Shown here: positions 35,976 through 46,900 of the stretch, piece after piece | Layout of the letters: the number at the start of each line of letters is the position of its first letter | Position numbering within the stretch: the stretch's first letter is position 1 | From: Ricinus communis | Taxonomy: Eukaryota; Streptophyta; Magnoliopsida; Malpighiales; Euphorbiaceae | DNA length: 64,000 bases | NCBI RefSeq assembly: GCF_019578655.1 | Contig: NC_063264.1 | Coordinates: forward strand, 27,179,688-27,243,687 | Direction: 5' to 3' | Notes under the pieces: generated by a model | Databases searched by the model: none | What the model saw: the letters and a program-made list of their open reading frames with translations, nothing else | Told to the model about the DNA's origin: nothing | Program-made: the position numbers and the translations under genes

Positions 35976-36771
35976 TCAGTCGTCTCTAGCAGCGATTCCC
36001 TTTTCAATTACTTCCAATTTTCTGTTCTTCCCTACAAAGACGTAATCCACACCAAATTTCTGCTGAAGGTAAATGAGCTGCACAAAGTACAAACTTCCAC
36101 AATAAACTAACAAAATCCCAAGTCAGAGAATAGCAATCTCCATCTGGATGTGCACAAGGAAGATCGTGATTATAGAATCTGTAAACATTATACAGATGCT
36201 GTATTAATTGGATAAGCAAGGGCGTTCTCTTTTGAGCTTCGTAATAGATTGAGAAAGAACTGAGGCAAAAGAAAACCATCAATAAGCACATCTGCACAAG
36301 ATTTTAGAATAAAATCAATGTTTGTGTTTATACTGATATTGTTAAGCAAAACCATCAATATTCCTGCTCCATAAAATGGCAAAGACAGAAGCAAAGTTGT
36401 CTTATCATAGAACCACAAGGTCCTATCTTCCCAGAAATTCAGTCTTGCGGACATGTTAGCAGCAGGAGACGTGACTGAATCAGAAAAGCTATTATACTTG
36501 TTACTGCAGTGATCATTTCTGCCATCTACCAAAAACACTGAGCAAATCATATTTTTTGTTGTTATTTTGCAAGAATAATGCTTCAAAACTTAGCCCAAGA
36601 CAGATAATCAGCCCTGAAGTTAGAACCGAAAGCATGCCTAATGAAATGAATTGAAGCACTTGAGGATGCTTTCTAACATGAAGGTGCTGCATTCCTACAA
36701 AAGCACATGCAAGTGTAGTGGGTATAAGAGAGATAGTAGTGTCCAAATCCATCCTCTGAAGAGACAGATCA
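35976..36771 (-). pseudogene. Truncated, frameshifted DUF2921 membrane-protein pseudogene
   Basis: Minus strand. Three overlapping frames together give the C-terminal part of the plant DUF2921 multi-pass membrane family. Frame 1 (to about 36,513): TLACAFVGMQHLHVRKHPQV and LTSGLIICLGLSFEALF. Frame 2 (about 36,460-36,190): FWEDRTLWFYDKTTLLLSLP, FYGAGI, and DVLIDGFLLPQFFLNLLRSS. Frame 3 (about 36,220-36,070): IQHLYNVYRF and HPDGDCYSLTWD. The true C-terminus returns in yet another frame: YLQQKFGVDYVFVGKNRK to a TGA at 35,976. At least three frameshifts and a missing membrane segment after FEALF show it is dead. The large N-terminal part is absent. Family call rests on remembered conserved motifs; wording is consistent over four segments. 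Confidence 0.7.
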
Positions 36772-37930
36772 CTATGTCTGAACTATGGCATAAGAAGCTG
36801 AAAGACTCTTTTGAAAATTGAAATGATGATTATAGTTAAGGTTTAGTTTTAGTTTCCGATATGCTTTTGGGGCATTTATTGATGTTCTTGGAAGTACCGA
36901 GAACATGACAATATGGAGAAATTAATCTTACAAAGTAACTTCCTTAGATTTTGCCGTCCCTGAAAGTCAATTAATCTTAAAGAAAAAGAAACCAGTGAAT
37001 GGAAAAATTGTCCAAACCGAAACAAAATAATTGACACAGTAAACTATACTTGGAAGTTCAAAACTTAGTTCTTATGAGGGAATTGAACATGTAAGGAAGA
37101 AATAGCAACTCTAAATATTTATAATTAATAACAAAAAAAATATTATTATCACACATTATTTTATTTTTATGGCAACAACAAAATATTTTAGAGTAACATA
37201 CTGTTATAGTCTTGCTTTAAATGGTTTCAACTTTTATTTTAATGAGCAGTACTACTGCATATATTTTTTAAATTTTTTTATTAAGAATTTAATAAATAAA
37301 TTATTTATATTATACAAAAAAAAATTATTTAAGCAGCAATGTAATAATATTATTGCCATATATTTAGAAATTTTAAAATGTAACTAACTATATATGTAAA
37401 AGATCATTTTGGCCCTTGGACTTTCTCTCCTCCCTCGTACTCCATCTCCTTTTAACTCCACCAACCGTCCGTTCACCGCTCAAATCGCCTCAAATTACCA
37501 TTAGACTTCAAGTTTTAGTTGTTCTTACCTTTTTTTTTTATCTCTTTTCTGACCACCATTGCGTCTGAAATCACTATGAAACACGTCATTAAAGAAAGAG
37601 AAAATAATGCGTATAGCTTGCCATCACCAATTCTCACACTTGCTAATGTCAAACGGACAAAATAACACCATAAATGGCTACAGCAACCCCAAAAACCTTG
37701 GACGAAGAGTTTGTGTTATGTTTGTCAACGTTTGATCAGTGACTGGAGCCCTAATGCCCTCCTCGATGCCGATCGGTGTTTAGCTTGATCCGGTGGCTAT
37801 GCCCTTCTTAAATTCATGGAGAGAAGAATGTCTTATTTTCCTTAGACGGGCTCTATCATGATAAAAGAAATTAGCCACAATGCCTTGGAATACTTGTTGT
37901 CTTTCTAAGGTAGAATAGGTCATAAGTTGT
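36772..37930. other. Intergenic DNA
   Basis: 37,390-37,520 has a C/T-rich patch (CTCTCCTCCCTCGTACTCC) that recalls a retroelement leader, but no neighbouring coding motif supports it. Nothing else recognised. Confidence 0.35.
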
Positions 37931-37934
37931 TGTC

Positions 37935-38880
37935 CCTAGGAACCAAATAGGAAATTTGAATTGCTGACTTCAGATCACGGAAATAAGTTAAAAACATAAG
38001 GATATTAAGAACAAATTAGGAAATTAGGAAGAGAGTAATGGTTAGAATTGACACAAAGATTTATAGTGGTTCGAAAATAATTCTTCCTACGTCCACTCCT
38101 TAAGATCACACTTGAATATTTTATTATAATTAAACTTGATTACAAACCTTAGGTCTTTAGCAAGCTCACCCAACAACTTGGTGTCTTTGTAGGCTAACAC
38201 CAAACCTCTTTCCTTAGTGACTCAATCTTTCACTAAGTTCCTTAACATTTGAGTATTAGCGGTTACTCAACAACCAATTTATTGTATTTTTAATACCTAG
38301 GCTCAACAACAACCCTTTTGTTTAGTTGAATAAGAGATTCAACTTAATACACTATACAAAGAAAGAATTGAGTGTAGAAAGTTGAGAAATTAATTTGCAA
38401 GAGTTTGTGCACTAATAAATTCACACACTTATATCTTATGTCTTTATGAGGGGTATTTAGAATCATATCAACCCTTAAAGAGATATTACAAATAGCCCAT
38501 AACTCATTTGATATAAACCTTAATTTGGTAAAAGTTAGCTTTCTACCTGAAAAGCACCTTCGCGCTTTTTCAAAAGAGTCGTTGAGACTCCAACGGCTTT
38601 AAACATGTGGCTCTTCCTTGGTTGTTGTTGTTGCAACAGTCATTGACATTAAATTAAATACAAATATCGCCCTCTCTCTAGGTAAGCGCCCTCACGCTTG
38701 TCTAGGGTGCGTTCAGAAGTCCCCTCGTGCTCTTAGTAACGGAATTCTTTGCTAGAATTATCTTTTCTCCTTGAATTGAAGTGCCCTCACACTCTAGAAG
38801 CGCCCTCGCCCTTTTCAAAGAGTTGACTCATTGACTAACTAGTAACTTTGCATAATATTAAGCTTTAAAAAAAATTGGAT
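37935..38880. mobile_element. LTR-like block of a retroelement
   Basis: Contains ATTTATAGTGGTTCGAAAAT ... CTACGTCCACTCC at about 38,057-38,100, a phrase common in R/U5 regions of plant LTRs and similar in layout to the copia LTR at 27,095. It also holds repeated GCGCCCTC-CGCTT motifs at 38,560-38,815. No primer site or coding region adjoins. Boundaries are estimates. Confidence 0.35.
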
Positions 38881-39079
38881 TAAGTTATTAAATTAGGTAT
38901 AATATGTACAATGGATAAATAAAATATACAATTCTAAATAACTAAAGGTTATGATGTTTATACATATATTATATATTTATTCAAGTGTTGTTTTCAATTC
39001 AAAACTGAGTCCATTCTAGTGTTGATCAATTCTTAATATTTTCAATCCATCTCCAACCTATAATATCTTAAATCCAATA

Positions 39080-40320
39080 TATTTTCTTCAATGTTGATCA
39101 GGTTGGTCAGATTATCGGTTTTATTGAACTCCACTACCCAAGATTGTGTTGTGAGGATAGTAACATGCTTTCATAGTCCTAGCTAAAAGAGCACTATATA
39201 ATTCAATAATAAACACCATAGTTTCTTGGTAAGAAAGGCAAGATTGAGTTTATATCCCTAAACCCACACCATCTCTTCTCTTACTCATCATCAATATTGT
39301 TGAGTTCCATACCACATAATGTATCTGTAGTTTTTCCTTAGCTCCCCTACCAAAAATTGGAAGCCATTGAATTAGTTCTATCACAAACAAAAATTGGTAG
39401 TTTAAAGAAACTCATCATGTAGGTTTGTATGGCCTAAAGTACTGATCTTATCATAATTTCCTTACCCACTTTTAAAAGACTTTATTCTTTCGACATTTTG
39501 GACTCTAAATAAAGAAGGAAAATAGACCTCTTAGATTTCCAAGTGATAATAGGCAATCCAAGATATCTAGCATGATGCACAACATGTTTGACACCAATTA
39601 CATTCGCAATATTAAGTCGGAGCGATTCTATGTTCTATTAAAACAAAGGTATGACTTTTCTAGATTTTGTTTTTGACTTGTGCATAACTCATAGAGGTTA
39701 AGGATTGCAGAAATTTTTGATGCGTCAACAAAAAAAAGGCTCTTCTAAAGTGAGTATTATCATCTGCAAAGAAAAAGGGTGAGAAATAGAGGTGTCTGCC
39801 TATAAATCTTACACTATAGAATTCCCTACTAATATCCATTAGATTTGAAAGGACTCTGGGTGTAACAACCTAGATTCATATCATAAAAAATTGTTTACTT
39901 TGCCCCTCAATCCTCATCGTTTTTCTTCTTAATTAGTGGATTCGAAGACTTTTCAAGAGGTCACCCATCCTGAAATTTCCTCAAATCTAATACATTTAAC
40001 TTTAGAGTTCTTCTAACTCCACAACACACTACTAAAAGGCACCTATCAGATTGGATACAACTATTTACATATATAATATCAGTTATTCCCTTCCCAATTT
40101 TGATTTGAATCGATTGATTCCTGCACTCCCCTACCTTAAATGTTTGCCATTGAAAAGGCCTTCCAAAGGCCGCTTCTTTTCGAAGCATTTTATCCTTGCT
40201 CTGACATTCATTTCTCACTTTCGTTGGATCGCTTCTCCAGACTAGATTGTCACACTGGATTTGACCATTAAGGAAGATAGAGTAAGAAACTGTTTTTATA
40301 CATTTCATAATTCATATTAA
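39080..40320 (-). pseudogene. LINE reverse-transcriptase relic, split by a solo LTR
   Basis: Minus-strand order: IMKCIKTVSYSIFLNGQIQ (40,312-40,256), interruption by the LTR at 39,861-40,254, then the RT catalytic FADD (39,759-39,770), VDASKISAILNLYELCTSQK, ARYLGLPIITWKSKRSIF (about 39,580-39,530), VVWNS, GVGLGI and ALLARTMKACYYPHN (about 39,190-39,140). This is the order of plant L1-type LINE RT. Many stops and indels: dead. Confidence 0.7.
39861..40254 (-). mobile_element. 5S-rRNA-bearing solo LTR (Cassandra-like)
   Basis: On the minus strand the element starts TGTGACAATCTAG and ends AATCTAGGTTGTTACA, 394 bp. The segment 39,955-40,018 is a diverged 5S rRNA copy: AGAACTCTAAAGTTAAAT ... GGATGGGTGACCTCTTG in minus sense, compared with AGAACTCCGAAGTTAAGC ... 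GGATGGGTGACCTCCTG of 5S rRNA. The 3' part aligns with the LTR at 60,395-60,480 (CAAT-T-TATGAT ... TCTAGGT-GTTAC). Flanks are CTGGG on the left and CTGGA on the right, a 4/5 target duplication, and the interrupted LINE reading frame matches on both sides. Cassandra elements are TRIMs with 5S-derived LTRs. Confidence 0.75.
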
Positions 40321-40959
40321 TTGTTTTCATATAATAATTTAACTTTACAACTAAAAATACAATATATTTTTTTTTAAAAAAATAAGGCATGAAATAGAAG
40401 TTGCATTTGCACATTTTTCTATTTATAGTTTAAATTTTAGGTAGATATGGTATCTAATACTTTTACAAAAATGTCCCTTAATATTTTAAAATTAAAAAAT
40501 AATTTTGTAAGAGTATTTCGATGTCACATTAGGCGGACAAAAAGTGAAATAAAAAAATAGTGGGATGTTTATCACTAAGAAACATGAATGAATATGAATC
40601 TCCTATTTTAATGAAATTAGTTTTGAATGGATATGTTTGATAATTCTTCTTTTTTTTTCACATGTTTTTCAGGCAACTTGATTTATAAATTTTATGATAT
40701 CTAACTCGTATTATTCAAAATATATATCATAGTGTAGAACGATCTTCCTTTTCATTCAGTTGTTTAAACTAATTGGAATGAATTATCATTTAAAAAAAGT
40801 CGATAATGATGGTATTAAATTAAGAAAAATATTGAAATTGAAGTTTTTGATCCTTTATTTTTCATGAGCTCTAACAGCTCGAACTCAATTTTCTTTTTTA
40901 ATGTTCTAATATAAGCTAAATTCAAACTAATTAAATGAGCTCAATAATTATTTTAAAAT
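40321..40959. repeat. Intergenic DNA and left part of an MITE-like repeat
   Basis: 40,840-40,985 contains GAGCTC...AGCTCGAACTC motifs; the block seems to resume after the LINE insertion at 42,011, so the LINE may have entered an older non-autonomous element. Confidence 0.35.
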
Positions 40960-40972
40960 AAGTTGAACTTGA
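40960..40972. repeat. Target-site duplication, left copy
   Basis: AAGTTGAACTTGA, repeated exactly at 41,998-42,010 on the other side of the LINE. Confidence 0.9.
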
Positions 40973-41997
40973 GCCTCTTTCTCATATTTTATTGGATCAG
41001 TGCCTCTTCTCCTGATTTTCCTTATTTGGTAAATGTTCTCCTTGGCTTATCACTGAGCTTAAGGCTCTGGAAACCAAGAAAGGCAGCAAGACCTGTTTCT
41101 CTTTAGTCTCCACCTCATTTTTCTTTCTTGAAATGGAATGTGGATGGGGCCTCTACTGGGAAAACCTGGTTTGGCCGGGACTGGGGGAGTTCTTCGTAAT
41201 TCTGAAGGGAAATTTATTGCATTATTTTCCTGTCCCGTTGGTGTCAAAGATCCAAATCTAGCCGAACTACTAGCCATTCTTAAGGCCTTAGAACTTTCTG
41301 TGTCTCATCACATTGCACCTAACAGATAACTAGTAATAGAATCTGATTCCTCTATAGCAGTGGATTGGGCAAATGGAAATATCTTTGACTCACCTTGGAA
41401 GGTTTGGGATACAATTTCCAACATCAAGGAGCTGTTGAAAATTTGCTTTAGTGTTAACACTGAGGACATTTATAGTGAAGGAAATTTCGTTACAGATTCC
41501 ATAGCCAAGCAAGCAATTTCCAAAAATAATGATTGGGTTGATTGGTTTTAACAGATCACGTAGCCTTTCTTCTTCGCCTTCAAATTCTTGTTTTGTTGGT
41601 TTACTGTTGGTATGTTTCTCCTGTAACAATATTAAGGTGTTTTCCTCATCATTTGCTTAATCTTGTTCATGGCTCTAGATACACATGGAAACGAAATTGC
41701 TGCTGCCTTTTTACCTCTGCCGTCAAGCTGTTGTGCTTATTGCTAGTGAGCTATTGTGATTTTAGTAATAGCCCACTGCAGTGTTTTTCCCTATTCTTAT
41801 TTCTGACCTCTTTGCAACTAACACATTTTCTGTACTCTTGTATCTAGGTTTTCATGGGTTCTTTCACATGGAATTGAGTGATTAGATGTATTCTCGGGTG
41901 TATTTGGCTACACCTTCTGGTCTCGGATTTAGCACCTCAATTCCATGTTTTTCCCCATTTTCATTAATAAAATATATCTTATTATCAGAAAAAATAA
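40973..41997 (+). mobile_element. 5'-truncated LINE with RNase H domain
   Basis: A 1,025-bp insertion bounded by a perfect 13-bp duplication. It holds the RNase H end of the LINE ORF (about 41,120-41,550), a 3' UTR, and the typical plant LINE tail CATTAATAAAATATATCTTATTATCAG then A-rich sequence. The upstream RT is missing, as expected of 5' truncation during target-primed reverse transcription. Confidence 0.85.
41125..41551 (+). pseudogene. LINE RNase H (RVT_3) domain, broken
   Basis: Translation gives KWNVDGAS (catalytic Asp region), a one-base shift in the GGGAAAACC run, then PGLAGTGGVLRNSEGKFIA, LAELLAILKALEL, a stop (TAA) after IAPNR, LVIESDSSIAVDW and EGNFVTDSIAKQAIS. These are the conserved blocks of the RNase H domain at the end of plant LINE ORF2. 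One frameshift and one stop inactivate it. Confidence 0.8.
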
Positions 41998-42010
41998 AAG
42001 TTGAACTTGA
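41998..42010. repeat. Target-site duplication, right copy
   Basis: AAGTTGAACTTGA, identical to 40,960-40,972. Confidence 0.9.
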
Positions 42011-43144
42011 TCTTCAAAGTTCGAATCAAATTTGAGCTCATGTTATATATTAATTAAACTATATTTAAACTTATCAAAACTCTGTCCGGTTCAATTTAGT
42101 TAGACTCTAGTTTATTCTAACTTTCTTGTCTAGACATTAATTTTTTGGCGTTTTCATTTAAATTTTCATTACAGTATGAAATTTCTATTATTTTATTTAA
42201 AGGCATTTAAATTTTTACACTTTTAACAATTTCACCCACTTATTTCATCAACTTTCATATATATTCTAATAATCCTACAACCATAAACATTATTTTGTTT
42301 TTAATTGGCTACATTTTCCATTTATCAAATAAGTAAAATGTTAAATTTCTTTTTTTTTTTTTTTAATTCCTTATGGTTGTTTTCTGAAGCTACCCCTTAC
42401 CAAACAATAATAATTTCACCGTAATATTAAATAATTGTTGGTTCGTTACCATCTTTTAATTACAATTAAATAATCCTCAATTCTACAAATAACTCACAAA
42501 ATATAAGAAGGTCGATGTTACAATATTAAAGTTAATCAGAAAGTTTGTTTGAAAGAAAGTTTCTTGGAAAAAGTTGTTGATTAATAACTACTTTATCAAA
42601 ATATCAGGAATTTAAATACATGCAACTAACTCATATTGAAGTGTACCTCAAGGTTGTATACATTTAATTGTTTTTCCTGAAAGAAAAGGAAGTTGGTTGA
42701 CAGTATTAATTTGCTAGAACATAAAATATCTGAGACATATATAGTAGAGACATTCCAGTTATTTTGTGATAATTTTCGGTTTTTGTCATTTAGAATTGAA
42801 CTTCTTAAACGGCTTGTGTCTGTCCTGATATATGATTATAATGGTTTAATAAATTTTAACAAATCTTTTGTAGCTTTACAATCATTAGCCTTGTAGTTAG
42901 GACTATGGTTATAAACAAAACTCTAAGATCTGAATATCAGATTTTTGCTTCACTAGATTAACCATAATTTCCTAATTTTTACTTTGTTTCTCTTGCTTTG
43001 AACTAAAATCTGTTCAAATTGAAAAGGGTTTAAGTGATAGGTTTTGCCAACTCTCAAAATTTCATCAATTTAAATAGATAGACACTACTTGCAATGTTGC
43101 ATATGCAAGCCTTTGTAGATATTCACATTAGACAGAACAACAAG
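42011..43144. other. Upstream region of the second RING-H2 gene
   Basis: Non-coding. From about 42,900 (ATGGTTATAAACAAAACTCTA) to the start codon it is related to 62,276-62,466 upstream of the third RING-H2 gene, so the duplicated unit includes the likely promoter. Confidence 0.5.
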
Positions 43145-43675
43145 ATGATTGTTCCAATTTTCTCATTTTTTTTCTCAAAGAATTTGTTTCAACCCAATTT
43201 TCTCATTCTAATTGGCCTCCTTATTATCATCATTTTCTGCATAATCTTGCTCTTTATTCTTGCCTCATCAACCGTTTTCATCGCTTTTTATTTAACATTT
43301 AAGCGTTACATTCAACCTTCAATTACGAACCAGAGATTTGACGAAGTTTTTGAAATGTTTTATCAACCCAGATTCATATACGAGCATGATCTAGAGTTAA
43401 ATCACGAAATACTTGACGAACTTTCGTGCATTGTAAAGGATAAAAAAGCACGAAGGGTATTAATTGATAAGTTGCTACCGTCCATGGAATATGAAGAGAG
43501 TAAAATGAAACCTAAATATGAAGATTGTGCAATTTGCTTGGATGATTACATCAATGGAGAATCATGCAGGATTTTTCCCTCATGCAAACACATGTTTCAT
43601 TTGCATTGTATAGACAATTGGTTGGAGAGGAACCTGACATGTCCGATTTGTCGTGAATGTATTTTAGATGCTTAG
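43145..43675 (+). CDS. ATL-like RING-H2 membrane protein (putative E3 ubiquitin ligase)
   Basis: Single exon, 176 aa from ATG 43,145. That start is chosen because the context AACAACAAGATGATT is shared with the paralog at 62,467; an in-frame upstream ATG at 43,094 gives a less conserved extension. Residues 19-52 are a strongly hydrophobic membrane segment (FLILIGLLIIIIFCIILLFI...). Residues 106-116 (LIDKLLPSMEY) correspond to the GLD-type motif of ATL ligases. RING-H2 ligands are C128, C131, C147, H149, H152, C155, C166, C169, with W159 for E2 contact; all are present. It shares 176-aa length and ring spacing with the gene at 62,467. Probable role: membrane-anchored ubiquitin ligase; target unknown. 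Looks intact. Confidence 0.9.
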   Translation: MIVPIFSFFFSKNLFQPNFLILIGLLIIIIFCIILLFILASSTVFIAFYLTFKRYIQPSITNQRFDEVFEMFYQPRFIYEHDLELNHEILDELSCIVKDKKARRVLIDKLLPSMEYEESKMKPKYEDCAICLDDYINGESCRIFPSCKHMFHLHCIDNWLERNLTCPICRECILDA

Positions 43676-43962
43676 GTTGCAACAGATTAGTATATAGAAT
43701 ATAGATTTTATTTTCTCTGAATTTTTTTCTCAGGAAAAAGGAATTTCTCTGAATTTCCAGACTTAAACAAAACAAAATTATAGAAACCTGTGTGATACAT
43801 TGATTTTGTTTGGCATGAGTACTTCCGAAGTAAATGATTATGAGAAAAACTTTCACTTCATTCTTCGATCGTAGGATGGAAAAGCAAAGGATCGATCAAA
43901 GTATATTTTGACCAGTTTTATTATAAGGTTAAATGTATATGAAAGAAGACAATTTTAGTTTC
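43676..43962. other. 3' flank of the RING-H2 gene
   Basis: Non-coding, no recognised feature. Confidence 0.4.
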
Positions 43963-43970
43963 ATGAAATG
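43963..43970. repeat. Target-site duplication, left (ATGAAATG)
   Basis: Matches 7 of 8 bases of ATGAAATC at 48,314-48,321. Confidence 0.7.
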
Positions 43971-46900
43971 TAGAGGTGGCAAATGGATGGGTATGGGTGG
44001 GTTATAAAGAGGGTGAGTCTTAAATAATTTATTTATTTATATAAAATCCATTTAAAATTTATATAAGTACTCAAATTTATATAATCATATAAATTCTTAT
44101 CCGCCCATTTATTCAATTAGTGTTAATTTAATTATTGTTAATAAGAAAAATTATTTTAAATTTATTATTATTATTATAGACTTAATTTTTTTTATTAAAT
44201 TCAAACTTGGTGAATTATTTTAATTTTATTATTTTTATTATTATAAATAAATTTAATTGACACATTTTTTTTCTATTTCTCTCAATTTTGTCTCTATAAT
44301 TTTATTAGCATAAATTTCTCTCTAGTAAAATTCTTTTTGTAGCTTCTTGATGTATTATCAGCTCAATTTTATTTTTATATTATTGCATTCAAAACATATG
44401 GGACCCAAAAGAAATTTTTGGTGAAAATCTTTTATTTTTTCTATTTTTATATTTTTTAATTATTTTTATTGTAGTATAATTATGTGTCAAGATGTACCCG
44501 TTTATTTCTATAAATGACAAACATGATAAATTCCATTCAAAAAAACTTCGTACAACAAATCTCTTTTATTTTTATATTTTATATTTTCTATTTATTATTA
44601 AACTAAAATTTGATGAATTTAATTAAACCACTTAACTGTTCATTTCCTCTATAAATTATAGTATATTACTTTCTCTATTCTGAAATAAGTGTCATTTAGA
44701 AGACACTTTTTTCTTATTTAAATTAAGTATTATTGTCACAATCAAATTTATTTACTTCTTTTTATTAATAATTAATATTCATTAGCATGTCATTAAACAT
44801 GTCATTTGCATCATGATTATATATGATCTATTTTATTATATTATGTGGTAGATAAATAAATTATTTAGTTACATATTGATTTAATTGAAAAGTAATGATT
44901 TTGGACTAAATTGAAAAGTTAGAAAGAAAGAGGATTAAATTGTAATTTGCCTATTTCCACACCAATATACCACCTCTTTCATTTGTTCTTATCTACGTAT
45001 GCTTTCCAATTTCCTTTTCTTCTTTGTCTCTCTCATTTTTCTCCTTTTCTTCTTCAACTTTGATTTTCCAAATCAAACTCTAAAAAACTTTTAGTAAGTG
45101 AAAATCAAATTCTTCTTTTAAGCTTGAAAGATTTGGGCTTTCTTAATCAAGGAAAACAAAGGTGAGTAATTTTAATTGCTTGATTTTGCTGTAAATTAGG
45201 GTTAATGATATGAAATTATTGATGATTATGTGTTTTGGAATTGTTTAATCAAGAGTAAACATGCTTTTACTTGTGATCTTGAAGCTGAAATTTCTGGGCA
45301 GATTTTTCACTTATGATTTCGTGATCTTAGAGGCTTTATCTCGAAAATTTTCAAACATGAAAGTTGTAGGTATAAATCTCAAGAATATCTCTGTAAAATG
45401 GTTTTGCAGATTGTTGAGTGAGTAGGAACTTATGAGGTTCGATTTTGCTGCTGCTCTGTTTTTGGTTCAGCAGGTGACCTGGTTTTTGTGCTGACATTTT
45501 GAGGTATTTAGAGGCTGAAACAAGCAGAGAGTTAAACATGAAAGTTGTTCATTTATATATGTAGTATATTTCTGAAAAATTTCATAATTTTTGGTTGAGT
45601 ATAACGTGAGATATGTTGAACTTAATATGGCCTGCCCGAAACTGTTTTAAGCAGAAATCGGGCTTAGGATTCAGAAATTTGTTGCTAATTGTGTGTTTCA
45701 AAACTTGAGCTAGAAAAGTCCAAATTGAGTAAAATTGGTGTCTATAGAAACTTTAGAATGTTAACTTTATATCTGGAGAGTTTCATCAGAAAATTCATTT
45801 GTTTGATTGGTCATTTAATAGGAAACTTTTTTCTGTTCTGTTTAGATGGAAATTTGAGCAGATGTATAGAAAATGCCATAACTATTTCTATACCAATGAT
45901 TTTGAGGTGATTCTTTCTGTTATGGTTTCTATAAAAATGGAAGTGTAATTCTGGAAAATATGAGATTTTTATTAATTGTACATAAGTTTTGGTGTAATTT
46001 CTAAGTCAGTACCTACAAGCTGCCTTCATCAACAAATATGTTGATTTGTTGTCATTCATCTCATGCATCATATTAATATCTAGAATATATGTTATTTTGT
46101 TGAAATGTGATATTTTATTGATAGTAAATATATATATATATATATTTATGCCTTGTGATTGAATTGTATTTGTATTGAATATGTGAATAGGTTCATCCAA
46201 AGGCAAGGAAGTGGTAAGAGAAAAGAATAGGATTACTTTGTTATCCTATAACTTCGGTAAGTATTTAATAGACTAAACTTTGTGTATATTGAGTAGAGAC
46301 TGCTGTTTGATTACTTGATAATTTCTTGGTTGACTGAGTTGATATTAGTTATGTTTTTGGCTTGTTATAAAGTGAATTGATTGTGATATGTTGTGAAGTG
46401 AATTGATTGTGATGTGTTGTGAAGTGAAATGATTGTGATTAAGGATTGATGACTTTTGTATGGATATTGTGTGATCGGGAAAGCTGAGCCGGGCGGATAG
46501 CTACCCGAGTATGTGAGATGGCAAGACTGAGCCGGGCGGATAGTCTTGTCAAGTGGTCTTGAAATTTAAAAATGTGAGGAAATGTAAGGATGAGTCATCT
46601 GATCCTAATTTGATAGAAATAATGTGGAATTGAATTATTTGACTTGGTTGAGTTTGAGATTATTTGCATTACGTGAGATGAAATTATATGTTTATGAGAA
46701 TAACTGAAATGGTTGATTTTGTGATTGTTAGTTAAGTATTGGTATAATTTTCTGTATCGATAAAGATTTGATAATTCTAGCCTAATATACTATAGTTTAG
46801 TAAATTAAATGCTTATTGAGTCGCTAGCTCATTCCTTAGCAATTTTTTTTTCAGGTTAGTGCAGTTGTAGATAGCCTTGTGCATTGCTCTTTTGCATCGG

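Noticed and set aside
39961..40308. 115-codon minus frame as a gene
   Set aside because: It is a fusion by chance of LINE RT sequence and the 5S-bearing LTR.
40328..40398. Possible continuation of the LINE upstream of 40,320
   Set aside because: No RT motif can be read there; sequence becomes low-complexity A/T.
44640..44720. Stowaway/Mariner-like end (CTATTCTGAAATAAGTGTCATTT)
   Set aside because: Resembles a known MITE end, but no partner end or TA duplication could be found.
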